From Eublepharis macularius (lineage: Eukaryota > Chordata > Lepidosauria > Squamata > Eublepharidae): a stretch of DNA of 64,000 nt. The notes under the pieces were generated by a model. The model searched no databases and was not told the origin of the DNA. It saw only the letters and a program-made list of their open reading frames with translations. Location: positions 24,634,001 to 24,698,000 of the forward strand of contig NC_072801.1 in assembly GCF_028583425.1 (NCBI RefSeq). The letters are read 5' to 3'. Made by a program: the position numbers and the translations under genes. Of this stretch, positions 53,823-62,555 are shown in pieces (position 1 is the first letter of the stretch; the number at the start of each line of letters is the position of its first letter).

Positions 53823-55369
53823 CGCATGCTTCCTGGTGCAATTGTGTTCCCTTGATTTTGTGTGCAAAAGAACAAAAAATAGATTGAGACGGCAGAATCC
53901 AAGAGTTTGGGAGCGGAGGTTACGACTTGGGCGTAACTTGGCCCAGGGGTCAAGGGCCAAGGCATCCGTCTCCGTTCCTATTCTATGTCTCATTTACAAG
54001 ATAATTTGCAAGCAAACCCAGAACACTACACTTCCGGATACCACTTGGAAGGGGTGGGAAGCAATGAAACCTGCCTTTTATTTATGCCAAGTGGATCTTT
54101 TCCAGAGGAAATAGCCTGTTATTCGTAATGAAGCCTTGCTAACGGCTTATTGTCTACACAGATAACCATGGGAGGGGTGAACTTGCAACCCCCCCCCCTC
54201 TTGCCTGTTCCAGAGTTTCCTGGCTTGGAGGAAAAAATGTAACCTTTTGCAAGAATTCTTGTCAAAATCACTTGGAGATGCTGAAATAAGAGGAGAGGCA
54301 CACAGCTGCTTGTGAGCCCTGGTACTTGGTCACTTAGCCCTGGGAGAAGGCAGAAGAAACCGCAACAAGGGGGCTGGAAACACACAGGGGCATATGCAGA
54401 TCTTCACAACCCAGTGGGTTGCTTAGCAACTGGACTGCCGTGAGGTAAACGGGTGCTTTTAGTCTCAGGGACAGCCAAGGTTGCCGACTCCTGTCCTGAT
54501 TCTGACAAATATTCCCTAACCTGGCCTACAGGTGGCACTGCAAGAAGACAGTCTAGCCAGGAGGGTTGTGGGCACACCCCAGACCCATTTGAAAGGTCTG
54601 GGCTGGAGCAGAGAGCTACCTGATAGGTTATGAGTAATGACTGGCAGAATCCAGTGGTAACTTAGTTTTGGGTTACCTGCTCTGTTCATCAGACAACTGA
54701 AATATCGGCTCACAGACAAACTGATAGAAAGTCCAACTGTTGGGAACGCTGACTGAGGCAGGCTTAGATTCTAGAAGAATCTGGGCCTGGATCAAAACAG
54801 GCTTGGGGGTTTCAAACCCAGTGATTTGAACCCCATCACTAGTTGGTAACTCAGGCTTCCTTTTGAGGAACTCAGTCAACTGGAGAACCTCAAGTAAAGA
54901 TCTGGGAGGGAAGTATTATTGCTCTTGCAAAACTATGACTCTCAGGATTCTTTAGGGGAAGCCATGCAAGTTAGACCAACGTGGAATCCTGTTTGGTATG
55001 TCATGTTAGGATCTTATTTCCCACAACTGCAATGTCATGGGCGTGATCCATGTGCTGCCAAGATAACACCTGTGAGCAGGAATGACGTCCTCTACCTACC
55101 CTCTGAGGGCTGAAGTTATCATTATTAAACTCAGCAATCCACCGAAGGCTCCAGGCCGCATGGAAAGCTAGTCAGGGTGGTCCTTTTCAGACCCTTAGCA
55201 TTGCAGGAAAGTGCCTGAAGAGGGAAAATCATAGCATGCTTTAAGCCACCTTCTGGAGGCACGCTTTTTGGGGGGCCTCCAAAGAGCTGAGACATTGATC
55301 CCAGACATGGTTGTGGTGAACTCTCCCTGAGGGCTGTCCCAGTTAAGAAACTGGGCACCAGCAAGGCAA
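53823..55369. other. No gene recognised
   Basis: No recognised exon or repeat. Confidence 0.4.
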
Positions 55370-55567
55370 CGTAAGACTAGGGTTGCCAACTCTGGGTTGG
55401 GAAATTCCTGGAGATTGGAGGGTAGAGCTTGGGGGGCAGGGTTTGAGGAGAGGGAACTCAGCAGGGTATAATGCCTCCAAAGCAGCCATTTTCTCCAGTC
55501 TGGCAGTCAGTTGTAATCCTGGGAGATATCCAGGCCCCACCTGGAGGTTGACAACCCTGTGTAAGAC
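55370..55567. mobile_element. hAT-type MITE with TAGGGTTGCCAAC ends
   Basis: The element 55378-55559 begins tagggttgccaact and ends with the complement-like 'gttgacaaccctg'. The flanks cgtaagac (55370-55377) and tgtaagac (55560-55567) match at 7 of 8 bases. It has no coding capacity. Confidence 0.72.
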
Positions 55568-55640
55568 CTATGGGCCATGTGTTCTCTAGCAAAGTTTCCT
55601 CTGTGGAAAAACCTGGGTTTGAATTCCGCTTGGCCATGAA

Positions 55641-55727
55641 GATTCGAGTCCAGCAGCACCTCAGCGACCAACAAGATTTTCAGGGTGTAAGCTTTCAAGA
55701 GTCAAAGCTCCCTTCCTCAGATATCTG
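55641..55727 (-). ncRNA. Short repeat with hammerhead-ribozyme-like motif
   Basis: On the - strand: CTGAGGA (55720 to 55714), a stem II formed by gggag and ctctt, GAAA (55696 to 55693), then GC, followed by 'ttgttggtcgctgaggtgct' and 'gctggactcgaatc'. It fits CUGANGA...GAAA with a weak stem II. The family recurs at 56925 in variant form. Confidence 0.5.
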
Positions 55728-56751
55728 TAGCTTTCTGTGTATGGATTTCTGCAGCCCTTCCCCCACTTCTGAGCTGTGTGGGGAGACCTGGGTTCATACT
55801 CCCACTCTGTCATAAGCCCCCCCACCTCCGCCATTGTCCCTTTAAGCGAAGACTGTCTTTCAGCCTAACCCATCATTCTGAGTCTGTGCGTTTTCCTGTG
55901 GAGAAAAGTTTTCCTTATGGTGGCACAGGTTCTGGTGGCTTTCTGTTTGGGTTACACACTCAACATGGCGCTGTTTGTTAAATGACCTTGGGAACGACAG
56001 GTGAGTAAGAATTGGTCAGAGGGTCAGACCCACTATCACCCTCAAGAGTGGAGTTTTTTAAACAACTGCTCAGACTACCAGTTGGTTTCTGGGCCTGATC
56101 TTTAAAATACTAAGCCTCCTGGTACCACAGTATTTATAATGCAACTATCTTCAGAGCCCCTCCCACTGTCCTTTGCAGTGGGTGGATACGTGAAGCAGGG
56201 CGTTCCAAGTGGCGACCCCACCACTGTGTGCACAGTTCCATTCTCCTGGCGTGCAGCCATCAGGACTTGAAATCTCTCTTCCAAGAGGGTATTTGAGAAA
56301 AACTGGTTTTCACCTTTAATGGGTATCTTTTGACTGTTGTTTTCTTTCTTCTGGACTCTGTTGGTCTTCTTGGATACTGGTTCTCATTTTGATTTTATTT
56401 TTAACAACATGGATGGAAATGTTAGTTTTAAAAGAAAATAGAATAGTCATACAGGGCACATAAGCTCATGGGAAGGGGGAACGAAATAAATGATGATGTG
56501 ATGGGCAAGAAAGAAATCAGCAGAGCAGAGAGTCATATGGAGAGAGACTTCTTGGCAAGTTTCATCTGGGTGAAAGGAGGTCGGGAAGGCAGAGGAGACA
56601 GTGGTGGCTAAAGCGATAAACAAGGCTATTGTGAGATTATATTGTATGAGTAAGATCTGGCTCCAATAGCACCTTAAAGAGCAACTAGATTTCTTAAGAT
56701 GAGTAGCCATGATTGTCTGTCTGTAGCAGTAGAAAAGAGTAAGGGACAAGT
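55728..56751. other. No gene recognised
   Basis: Nothing recognised, except that 56640-56750 has phrases shared with the neighbouring short repeats ('ggctccaatagcaccttaaa'). Confidence 0.4.
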
Positions 56752-56876
56752 ACCACATATAAGACTAACAAAATGTGTGGTAGGGTATGAGCTTTTGTGA
56801 GTCGCAGCTCACTGAAAAAGTAAACTGTGATTCACAAAAGCTCATACCCTACCACAAATTTTGTTAGTCTTATAGA
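56752..56876. repeat. Inverted repeat, ~50-bp arms, of the hammerhead-bearing family
   Basis: 56761-56813 ('agactaacaaaatgtgtggt' to 'gcagctcact') is the near reverse complement of 56824-56876 ('acaaaagctcataccctacc' to 'gttagtctta'). It is arranged as an inverted dimer, like 48796. Confidence 0.62.
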
Positions 56877-56924
56877 TGCTCCTGGAACTTTGCTCTTTTC
56901 TAGATTTCTAAAGTATGAGTTTTC

Positions 56925-57052
56925 AGGAGTCAAACCTCCCCTTTAACTCTCGAAAGCTCATACCTTGGAAATCTAGTTGGTCTTGAAGGTGCTATTGGAC
57001 CTGGATCTTGCTCTTCGACTACAGACCAACACAGCTACCCACCTGAAAGGAG
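56925..57052 (+). repeat. Short repeat of the hammerhead-bearing family
   Basis: 'ctcgaaagctcatacc' (GAAA box), 'tagttggtcttgaaggtgct', 'ggacctggatcttgctcttc' and 'acagaccaacacagctaccc' give the same order as the 55641 copy. The CUGANGA core is decayed. Confidence 0.5.
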
Positions 57053-57324
57053 ATTGTACAAGATGAACCTTCTGAGATATAAGATCAGATTGCTTACAGG
57101 TTTTGTATTGGGAGGCATCGCATCTTCTGTTGGTTTTCAGGCTTGAAGAGTAAGCAAAAGAAGGGCTGAAGTGGCCCACCACCATGGTTTTTTTTTAAAT
57201 CTCCACCCCCTTCAATTTGCCTACATATGTGGGACTTTTGTTGTGGAGAAGCCTTAAAACAAACATCTTCTTTACCTGTCTTCTCTGAATATGGAGATTG
57301 GTTGTGACAAATGGATCAGTCAGT

Positions 57325-57500
57325 CTTCAGCACCTTCCAGAGGTTTGGGGAGGGGGCCACAACTCGGTGCTTGCCAACAAAAAGTCCCAGCTAGGGTATC
57401 CTTTGCCTGATACCCCAGAGACCTGCTGAGACCAGCCAGAGTAGACCACACTGACCTAGATGGACCAATGGTGTGACTCAGTCTAAGGCAATGCCATATT
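57325..57500 (+). repeat. tRNA-Ala-type SINE, degenerate
   Basis: Only the tail is clear: 'agagtagaccacactgacct', 'gatggaccaatggtgtgact', 'cagtctaaggcaatg'. Confidence 0.5.
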
Positions 57501-57914
57501 TTTGTATATAATGGGTAGTAAGGAATTGACCACATTTAGAGTGTCTGTCCTAGTCTACAGACATTGGTGTGGTGTGTTCCAGTGGGGAATACAGGCCACT
57601 TCTGTAATAAGAACCACCCTAGGAAACCCCATAAGATGTTTCCCAAAGTATTGGTTTGGCTGGGGGACTGTTTCGAATCCGGAGACTCTTGCATCCATTA
57701 GTGGGGCTCTGAAAAAACTTGGGCGACTGGGCTGCCATCATTTCCTTGCTAGTGAATGTTACTATTCCTTTCTCTAACTGGATTCTGTTGGGCTAGGTGG
57801 AGGTCAACCATTATTTGGTATTTCCTTCCTGGGCCTTGGTGGGTGGCATGCAGAGGATGTTAACATGGAACAACAACAAAAAGACTTAGGGCCATGTTCC
57901 ATAAAAAAGGCAAC
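57501..57914. other. No gene recognised
   Basis: Nothing recognised. Confidence 0.4.
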
Positions 57915-58129
57915 AGGGAAGTTAGGTTTGCCAGCCTCCAGTAGGTACTAGATTTTCCCCAGAATTACAGCTCATCTGACTACAGAGATCAGATCCCCAG
58001 AAGGAAACGGCAACTTCCGAGTGTGGACTGTATGGCATGATATCCTTGCTGAGCCATCTCCCCTCCCCGGGATCTGCCCCTGAATCTCCAGGAATTTCCC
58101 AACCTGGAGTTGGCAACCCTAGGGAAAGT
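57915..58129. mobile_element. hAT-type MITE with TAGGGTTGCCAAC-like ends, second copy
   Basis: The element 57923-58121 begins taggtttgccagcctcca and ends with 'ctggagttggcaacccta'. The flanks agggaagt and gggaaagt match at 6 of 8 bases. It includes 'gaatctccaggaatttccca', also seen in mirror form in the 55378 copy. Confidence 0.7.
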
Positions 58130-58589
58130 TTGAGTGCCTTGCATTCTCGGTTTGCAGGAAGGGAGGCTGGACAGATCCTAACAGCAATGCCCCCTGCTCT
58201 AACCCAATTGCCCTCCTCGCTGCTGCCTCCCTGTTCCCCTCCTGTGGCTTTTGTTCACGTGGGTGCCATGATCCTCAACTTAGCCTTTTCTGATGCTCCT
58301 TTTGTCATAGAAGCCTACCCAGTATCTCTAAAGTAGCTGCCTTTGTCAGGCATTCAGAGGAGAACTTGGATATTTAGCCCTTAGAAACCTTCCCCCCCCC
58401 TTGGCATGCCCCAATGGGCCCCGAATAACGAGAGGAACTCCGATTCTTTTTGCTTGCAGAATGTCACAAACATTCATTGGAAGTAAGAGACACCCTAACC
58501 CTTACCACAGTGAACAAAGAGCCGAAATGAAACCTCAACAAAACAAAACAAAAAACTCCAAACCAAGCCCAACTGTAGGGTTTGTTTTT
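58130..58589. other. No gene recognised; may hold the ELFN1 3' end
   Basis: Nothing recognised. The true ELFN1 cleavage site could lie here. Confidence 0.35.
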
Positions 58590-59391
58590 TTTTTCTAAAA
58601 TCCATGATTAAAACCTGGTACAAACAGGTGAATATATAGATATATTTCTTTTTAGTAGGCGTAATATTTTCCTTTCTCTTTCTCTCTCTCTCAGTATACA
58701 GCAAACATTTGCAAATATAGATTATTTTGTTCTCTCTGTACAACAGGACGACAGTTTTACAATGCAACATTGTGGCAGAACCTTGTGTCAAATGAATGCA
58801 CAAATGGAACTTCAGGCGGCTCATCGTCTAAACTGGAAGACTCCATTTGCAAAAGGCCCAAAATATTATCGTTTTGTCTGTTTTTAAAATCCTCCTGCTA
58901 CCTTTTTTTCTGATTTACCTTTTACTTTTTTGGTTACGGAAGAAGACAAAACTGTACACAAGAGTCCACAAAAAAACCACAGAGTTAAGGAGCCATGCGA
59001 TGCAATGCTGGTTCGTTCCAAACTCCTTGGCCTATTCGATTTCTGCCTGGCTCTCTCTCTTTATTCCTCATCCCCCTTTTTAAATTTAATTTTCTGTATT
59101 TTTTTTTAAAAAAAAGAAAAAAAACATTTTCTCCACTCCACCATTTAAGTGTCTTCCCCCCACCCTTCTCAAATTTAGTACTCATCTCACAAGTGTGAGA
59201 TGATAGATATACTCTGAATACCTTTCTCTCTGTCTCTCTGTAACTCTCTTATACTTTATATAGAATAATTATAGATTCTCATAAGTTATTTATTTATTTG
59301 TTTTTAAAGACAAGTCTGGATTTTAAAAATAGCTGCTGCTGATTTTTCTTTTTCTTTTGGTCCAGTGTTAAGTCACGAGTTGGTTGAGGAC
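58590..59391 (-). other. ELFN1: Probable ELFN1 3' UTR
   Basis: About 800 bp downstream of the ELFN1 stop, free of interspersed repeats and rich in T- and CT-runs on the + strand. TTTATT (AATAAA on the - strand) occurs at about 59060 and 59290. The end of the transcript is not resolved. Confidence 0.4.
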
Positions 59392-61782
59392 TCAGGACTT
59401 GTGCTGGGCGGACACCCCCTTCCAGTAGTCTAAGATGTCATGAAGATCCTCGTCTTTGGCAAACTGGACCTTTTTGCGCAGGGCGTGACCGGCAGCCATG
59501 TACTCTTCCTCATCTTTGTGCCGCTTCCGGTTCAGTTTGAAGCGCTCCCAGATGCTGTGGGACGGTTTGCACGTGTACTCTGGGCTGGAGGTGTAGCTCA
59601 GGTTGTGGTATTGAGGCGAAAGTTGAGAATAGGCCAAGTCTCTAGGGCGAGGCCTGGTCAAAGGTTCCAAGATGGAGGGCTTGCGCCCCCCCATGCTGTC
59701 ATGCTGCTCCCCTTGGTGGGACCCTGGGTAAGAGTGCCGGTGCTCGCTATACTGCCGGATCTTCTCGGCCTCAGCCCGCAGGATAGCAGCAGCCGGCGTC
59801 ACAGTGAGGATGGTGTCTGTGGTTGGAGATGTCTTCTCGATATATTTGGCTTCTGATTTGTGGCCGGAGCCTTCTGAGCGGAAGGATCTGGGGCTTCGTA
59901 TGGAACCACTGGAAGAAGTGCTGGAACGCTTTGGGGGGGCCTCCATGCTGTGGTGCCTCTGCAGTGGGTGGTTGTAGCTCTCTTTATAGACCGGGGCCAG
60001 GAAGCCATGTTTGCCTGGGATCTGTTCTGATAAAAGCACCAGTTGAGGCTCAGCTGTGGACACCGCTCCTGATTTCACCCCCTGGAATGAGGTGGACTCT
60101 GATTTCAAGGCATCGATACAGTTGTTGATTATTTGGTTCACCTTGTCCACTTCCTTGGTGATAGTGGAGATCTCTGCCACTGAGCTCTGGCTGTCGGGCG
60201 CCATTGGCAGCTCGCATTCCCTCCTTTCGGGCTGCTCCCCTGTGCGCACTTCCATGTAGTTACCCTTTGTGGTCTTGGGGGTCTCACTACTGTCGATCAG
60301 TTTGTATTGCTCGACCTCTCCCACAGAAGGAAGGTAAGGGATACGGGTCACAGTCTCACCACCTAACATCTGGCCTTGTGACAGTTGAGAGATGCTGGTG
60401 GTCTCCATCTCAGGCCCATACTTGAGCTCGATGATGGTCTTCTTCATGTTGACTGCGGCCTTCTTGTGCTTTTCCTCCTGCTGACGTTTCTTCCGGAGGC
60501 AGTAGTACACCACCCCTAGGACAATCACCATGCCAAACAAACAGCCCAAGATCGTCATGATGTAGTGAGTGGCCGTGGAAGAAGTGGGAATCGGCTCTTC
60601 CCTGTTTTGTTTGTTGAGGTTGATGGTGAGGCAAGTATAGTTATACCTGGAGACTCGGTTGGAAGACATCACACAGTAAGTGTAGTCTTCATTTGCCACT
60701 AGGTTCGTCAGCTCAATGTCTTCCTTCTTCTTTAGCAACTTGGCGAGGATGTTGTACCGCCCATTCTCGAACTGCGCCAAGGTGTACATCTTGCTGTAGG
60801 GCACTGGGATTTGCACGCTCAGTGTGGCTGAGTTGTGGGTCACGTGCTTCACTTTCATGGTGGGGTACAAACCCGGATCAATCACGGGGGTGTGCAGTGA
60901 GGCCTGTGGAGTGGTACCGTCTCCAGAGAAGCACTCTTCCTCGGGACATGGACTCTCAGGAGGAGCTGTCGTCACCGTGTACTTGGGTGGGATGAAATGA
61001 GGAGGCATGGTATATGGGCCACCTGTGCAGAGGGAAGAGAGCATGCCCAGGGCGTTACGGTAACCACTCCGACCTTGGCCTAAAAGGTAGTAGCCGGAAT
61101 AGTCCGGTGGGGAGTCACACTGCATGCGGTCGTAGGTGCGCGTCATGTTGGTGAAGCCTTCTAGCCACTGAAGGAAGCCCAGGAGCTCACATGAGCAGTA
61201 GAAAGGGTTGCTGTAGAGTTCACAGACTGTGAGTTTGTTCAGGCCCCTGAATGTGTTGCTGTCTAGCCTCTGGATCCTGTTCACAGACAAGTCAATGTTC
61301 ATTATGTTGGGGCACTCCCCGAAGGCATTGGGGGTGACTGTCTCAATGAGGTTAGCCTGGAGGTAAAGGTACTCTAACTTTCCCAGGCCACGGAGGATTC
61401 CCTCCGTCAGATTCCTCAGGCGGTTGTAGCCAAGCTGCAGCACCTGCAGGTTATATTGTCCCGAGAAGGCACCATCCTCAATGTAGGAGATCTCGTTCTT
61501 GGTCAGGTTGAGGTATGTGAGGTTACTGAAGCGGCTGAGGGAAGAGAATTGCACGCTTTTGATCTTGTTGTCATTCAACCGCAAGTCCAAAATCGTGCTG
61601 TTGATTTGCTGAGGGATGGACTCATACGGCGGCTGGTTCTGGCTGCAGATTGCTAGCCACACGAAGCCCTTTTCACCCTCAATCAGCCAGCAGTCTGCCT
61701 GCACCTCGCCCACATACAGGAGAGAGACAGCTGCTACGCATGCGCACAGTGCTGATGTCACAGCCCATTGATGGCCTGCCAT
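59392..61782 (-). CDS. ELFN1: ELFN1, extracellular LRR and fibronectin type III domain protein (complete, single exon)
   Basis: 796 aa. ELFN1 is a postsynaptic adhesion protein of certain interneurons that binds presynaptic group III metabotropic glutamate receptors in trans; it is also a protein phosphatase 1 regulatory subunit. Order: signal peptide 1-29 (cleavage after VQA); N-terminal cap with C31 and C46; leucine-rich repeats about 61-190; LRR C-terminal cap 191-252 with 'NPFYCSCELLGFLQWL'; fibronectin III about 308-390; transmembrane helix about 406-428 in 'HYIMTILGCLFGMVIVLG'; cytoplasmic tail to the end. N-glycosylation sequons include N61, N87, N92, N124, N212 and N381. The PP1-docking RVxF-type motif is KVQF (771-774), followed by the family C terminus 'DILDYWKGVSAQHKS'. 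The ending SAQHKS and the LRR text fit ELFN1 rather than ELFN2. Human ELFN1 is about 830 aa; the difference lies in the shorter proline-rich stretches. ATG at 61782 opens the signal peptide. The frame is intact. Confidence 0.96.
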   Translation of the reverse strand: MAGHQWAVTSALCACVAAVSLLYVGEVQADCWLIEGEKGFVWLAICSQNQPPYESIPQQINSTILDLRLNDNKIKSVQFSSLSRFSNLTYLNLTKNEISYIEDGAFSGQYNLQVLQLGYNRLRNLTEGILRGLGKLEYLYLQANLIETVTPNAFGECPNIMNIDLSVNRIQRLDSNTFRGLNKLTVCELYSNPFYCSCELLGFLQWLEGFTNMTRTYDRMQCDSPPDYSGYYLLGQGRSGYRNALGMLSSLCTGGPYTMPPHFIPPKYTVTTAPPESPCPEEECFSGDGTTPQASLHTPVIDPGLYPTMKVKHVTHNSATLSVQIPVPYSKMYTLAQFENGRYNILAKLLKKKEDIELTNLVANEDYTYCVMSSNRVSRYNYTCLTINLNKQNREEPIPTSSTATHYIMTILGCLFGMVIVLGVVYYCLRKKRQQEEKHKKAAVNMKKTIIELKYGPEMETTSISQLSQGQMLGGETVTRIPYLPSVGEVEQYKLIDSSETPKTTKGNYMEVRTGEQPERRECELPMAPDSQSSVAEISTITKEVDKVNQIINNCIDALKSESTSFQGVKSGAVSTAEPQLVLLSEQIPGKHGFLAPVYKESYNHPLQRHHSMEAPPKRSSTSSSGSIRSPRSFRSEGSGHKSEAKYIEKTSPTTDTILTVTPAAAILRAEAEKIRQYSEHRHSYPGSHQGEQHDSMGGRKPSILEPLTRPRPRDLAYSQLSPQYHNLSYTSSPEYTCKPSHSIWERFKLNRKRHKDEEEYMAAGHALRKKVQFAKDEDLHDILDYWKGVSAQHKS

Positions 61783-61821
61783 TTGGAAGGGCCACGCAGA
61801 GACAGGGAGATCCCTTATCTG
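61783..61821 (-). promoter_or_regulatory. ELFN1: ELFN1 coding-exon 5' end with tandem (NAGNAG) splice acceptor
   Basis: On the - strand the sequence just upstream of the ATG reads cccctttcctcccttccag then cag: a pyrimidine tract with two adjacent AGs (complement of + strand CT at 61822-61823 and 61819-61820). The coding exon would start about 36-39 nt before the ATG, leaving more 5' UTR in an upstream exon outside the window. Confidence 0.6.
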
Positions 61822-61823
61822 CT

Positions 61824-62363
61824 GGAAGGGAGGAAAGGGGTGGTTTGTTTTACGGCACAGCCCTACCTTAGGCTAACATTTCTGGGGAAGCTTTGTCATT
61901 CTATCCTTTCTCTTCATGGTCGCAAACCATGAAGAGTCACCCAAGGGGGAAAAGGAAAGGAAAACTTCTTGCTTCAAAGTCACCCTTCCTGGTGCAAAAG
62001 CTTTAGCCAAGGTTCTCCTGGGAAGCTGGTTCTTCTACCATTGTCTTGTGTTTTCTCTGAAGTCACGCAGGAGAAAGATCGATCTTTGGAGAATACAAGG
62101 TCTGGCTCAGGAATGGGCTGAGCTTTCCCATTCAGTGTTGTCTGTTCTGGTCTTCTTTTTGCTTCCTGCTTCCACTTCGGTGCTGGGCTCCTTCTCCATA
62201 TCTGTGGTTCTCTGCAAATTTCTTCTCATTGGTTCACTTGGTTCTCCTGACAACACAAAAATAGAGACAAAAAGCGATACTTAATGGCTTTTGTTGAAAC
62301 AGAAAACTTACTTGTTTAGTGTACTTTTGGTTATTTCCAGGTGGTCTAAAGTCACAATTGGCT
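61824..62363 (-). other. Probable ELFN1 5' intron, proximal part
   Basis: No repeat or exon recognised. Confidence 0.45.
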
Positions 62364-62555
62364 CCGACCTAGGTGGCCCAGGCTAACCCGTTCTCATCCT
62401 TTCTTGGAAGCTAAGCAGGGTTAGCTCTGGGAGACCACCAAGGAAGTCCAGGATTACTGTGCAGAGGCAGGAAATGGCAACCCCTTCAGTTTGTCTCTTG
62501 CTTTGAGGGGTCACCATATGTTGGCTATGACTTGATGGCACTTTACACAAAATCA
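62364..62555 (+). repeat. 5S-rRNA-derived SINE, near full length
   Basis: 5S-like head 'tcttggaagctaagcagggt' with a shortened 'ctctgggagaccaccaagga', then the SINE body to 'gacttgatggcactttacac'. It is antisense to ELFN1 within the presumed intron. Confidence 0.75.
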
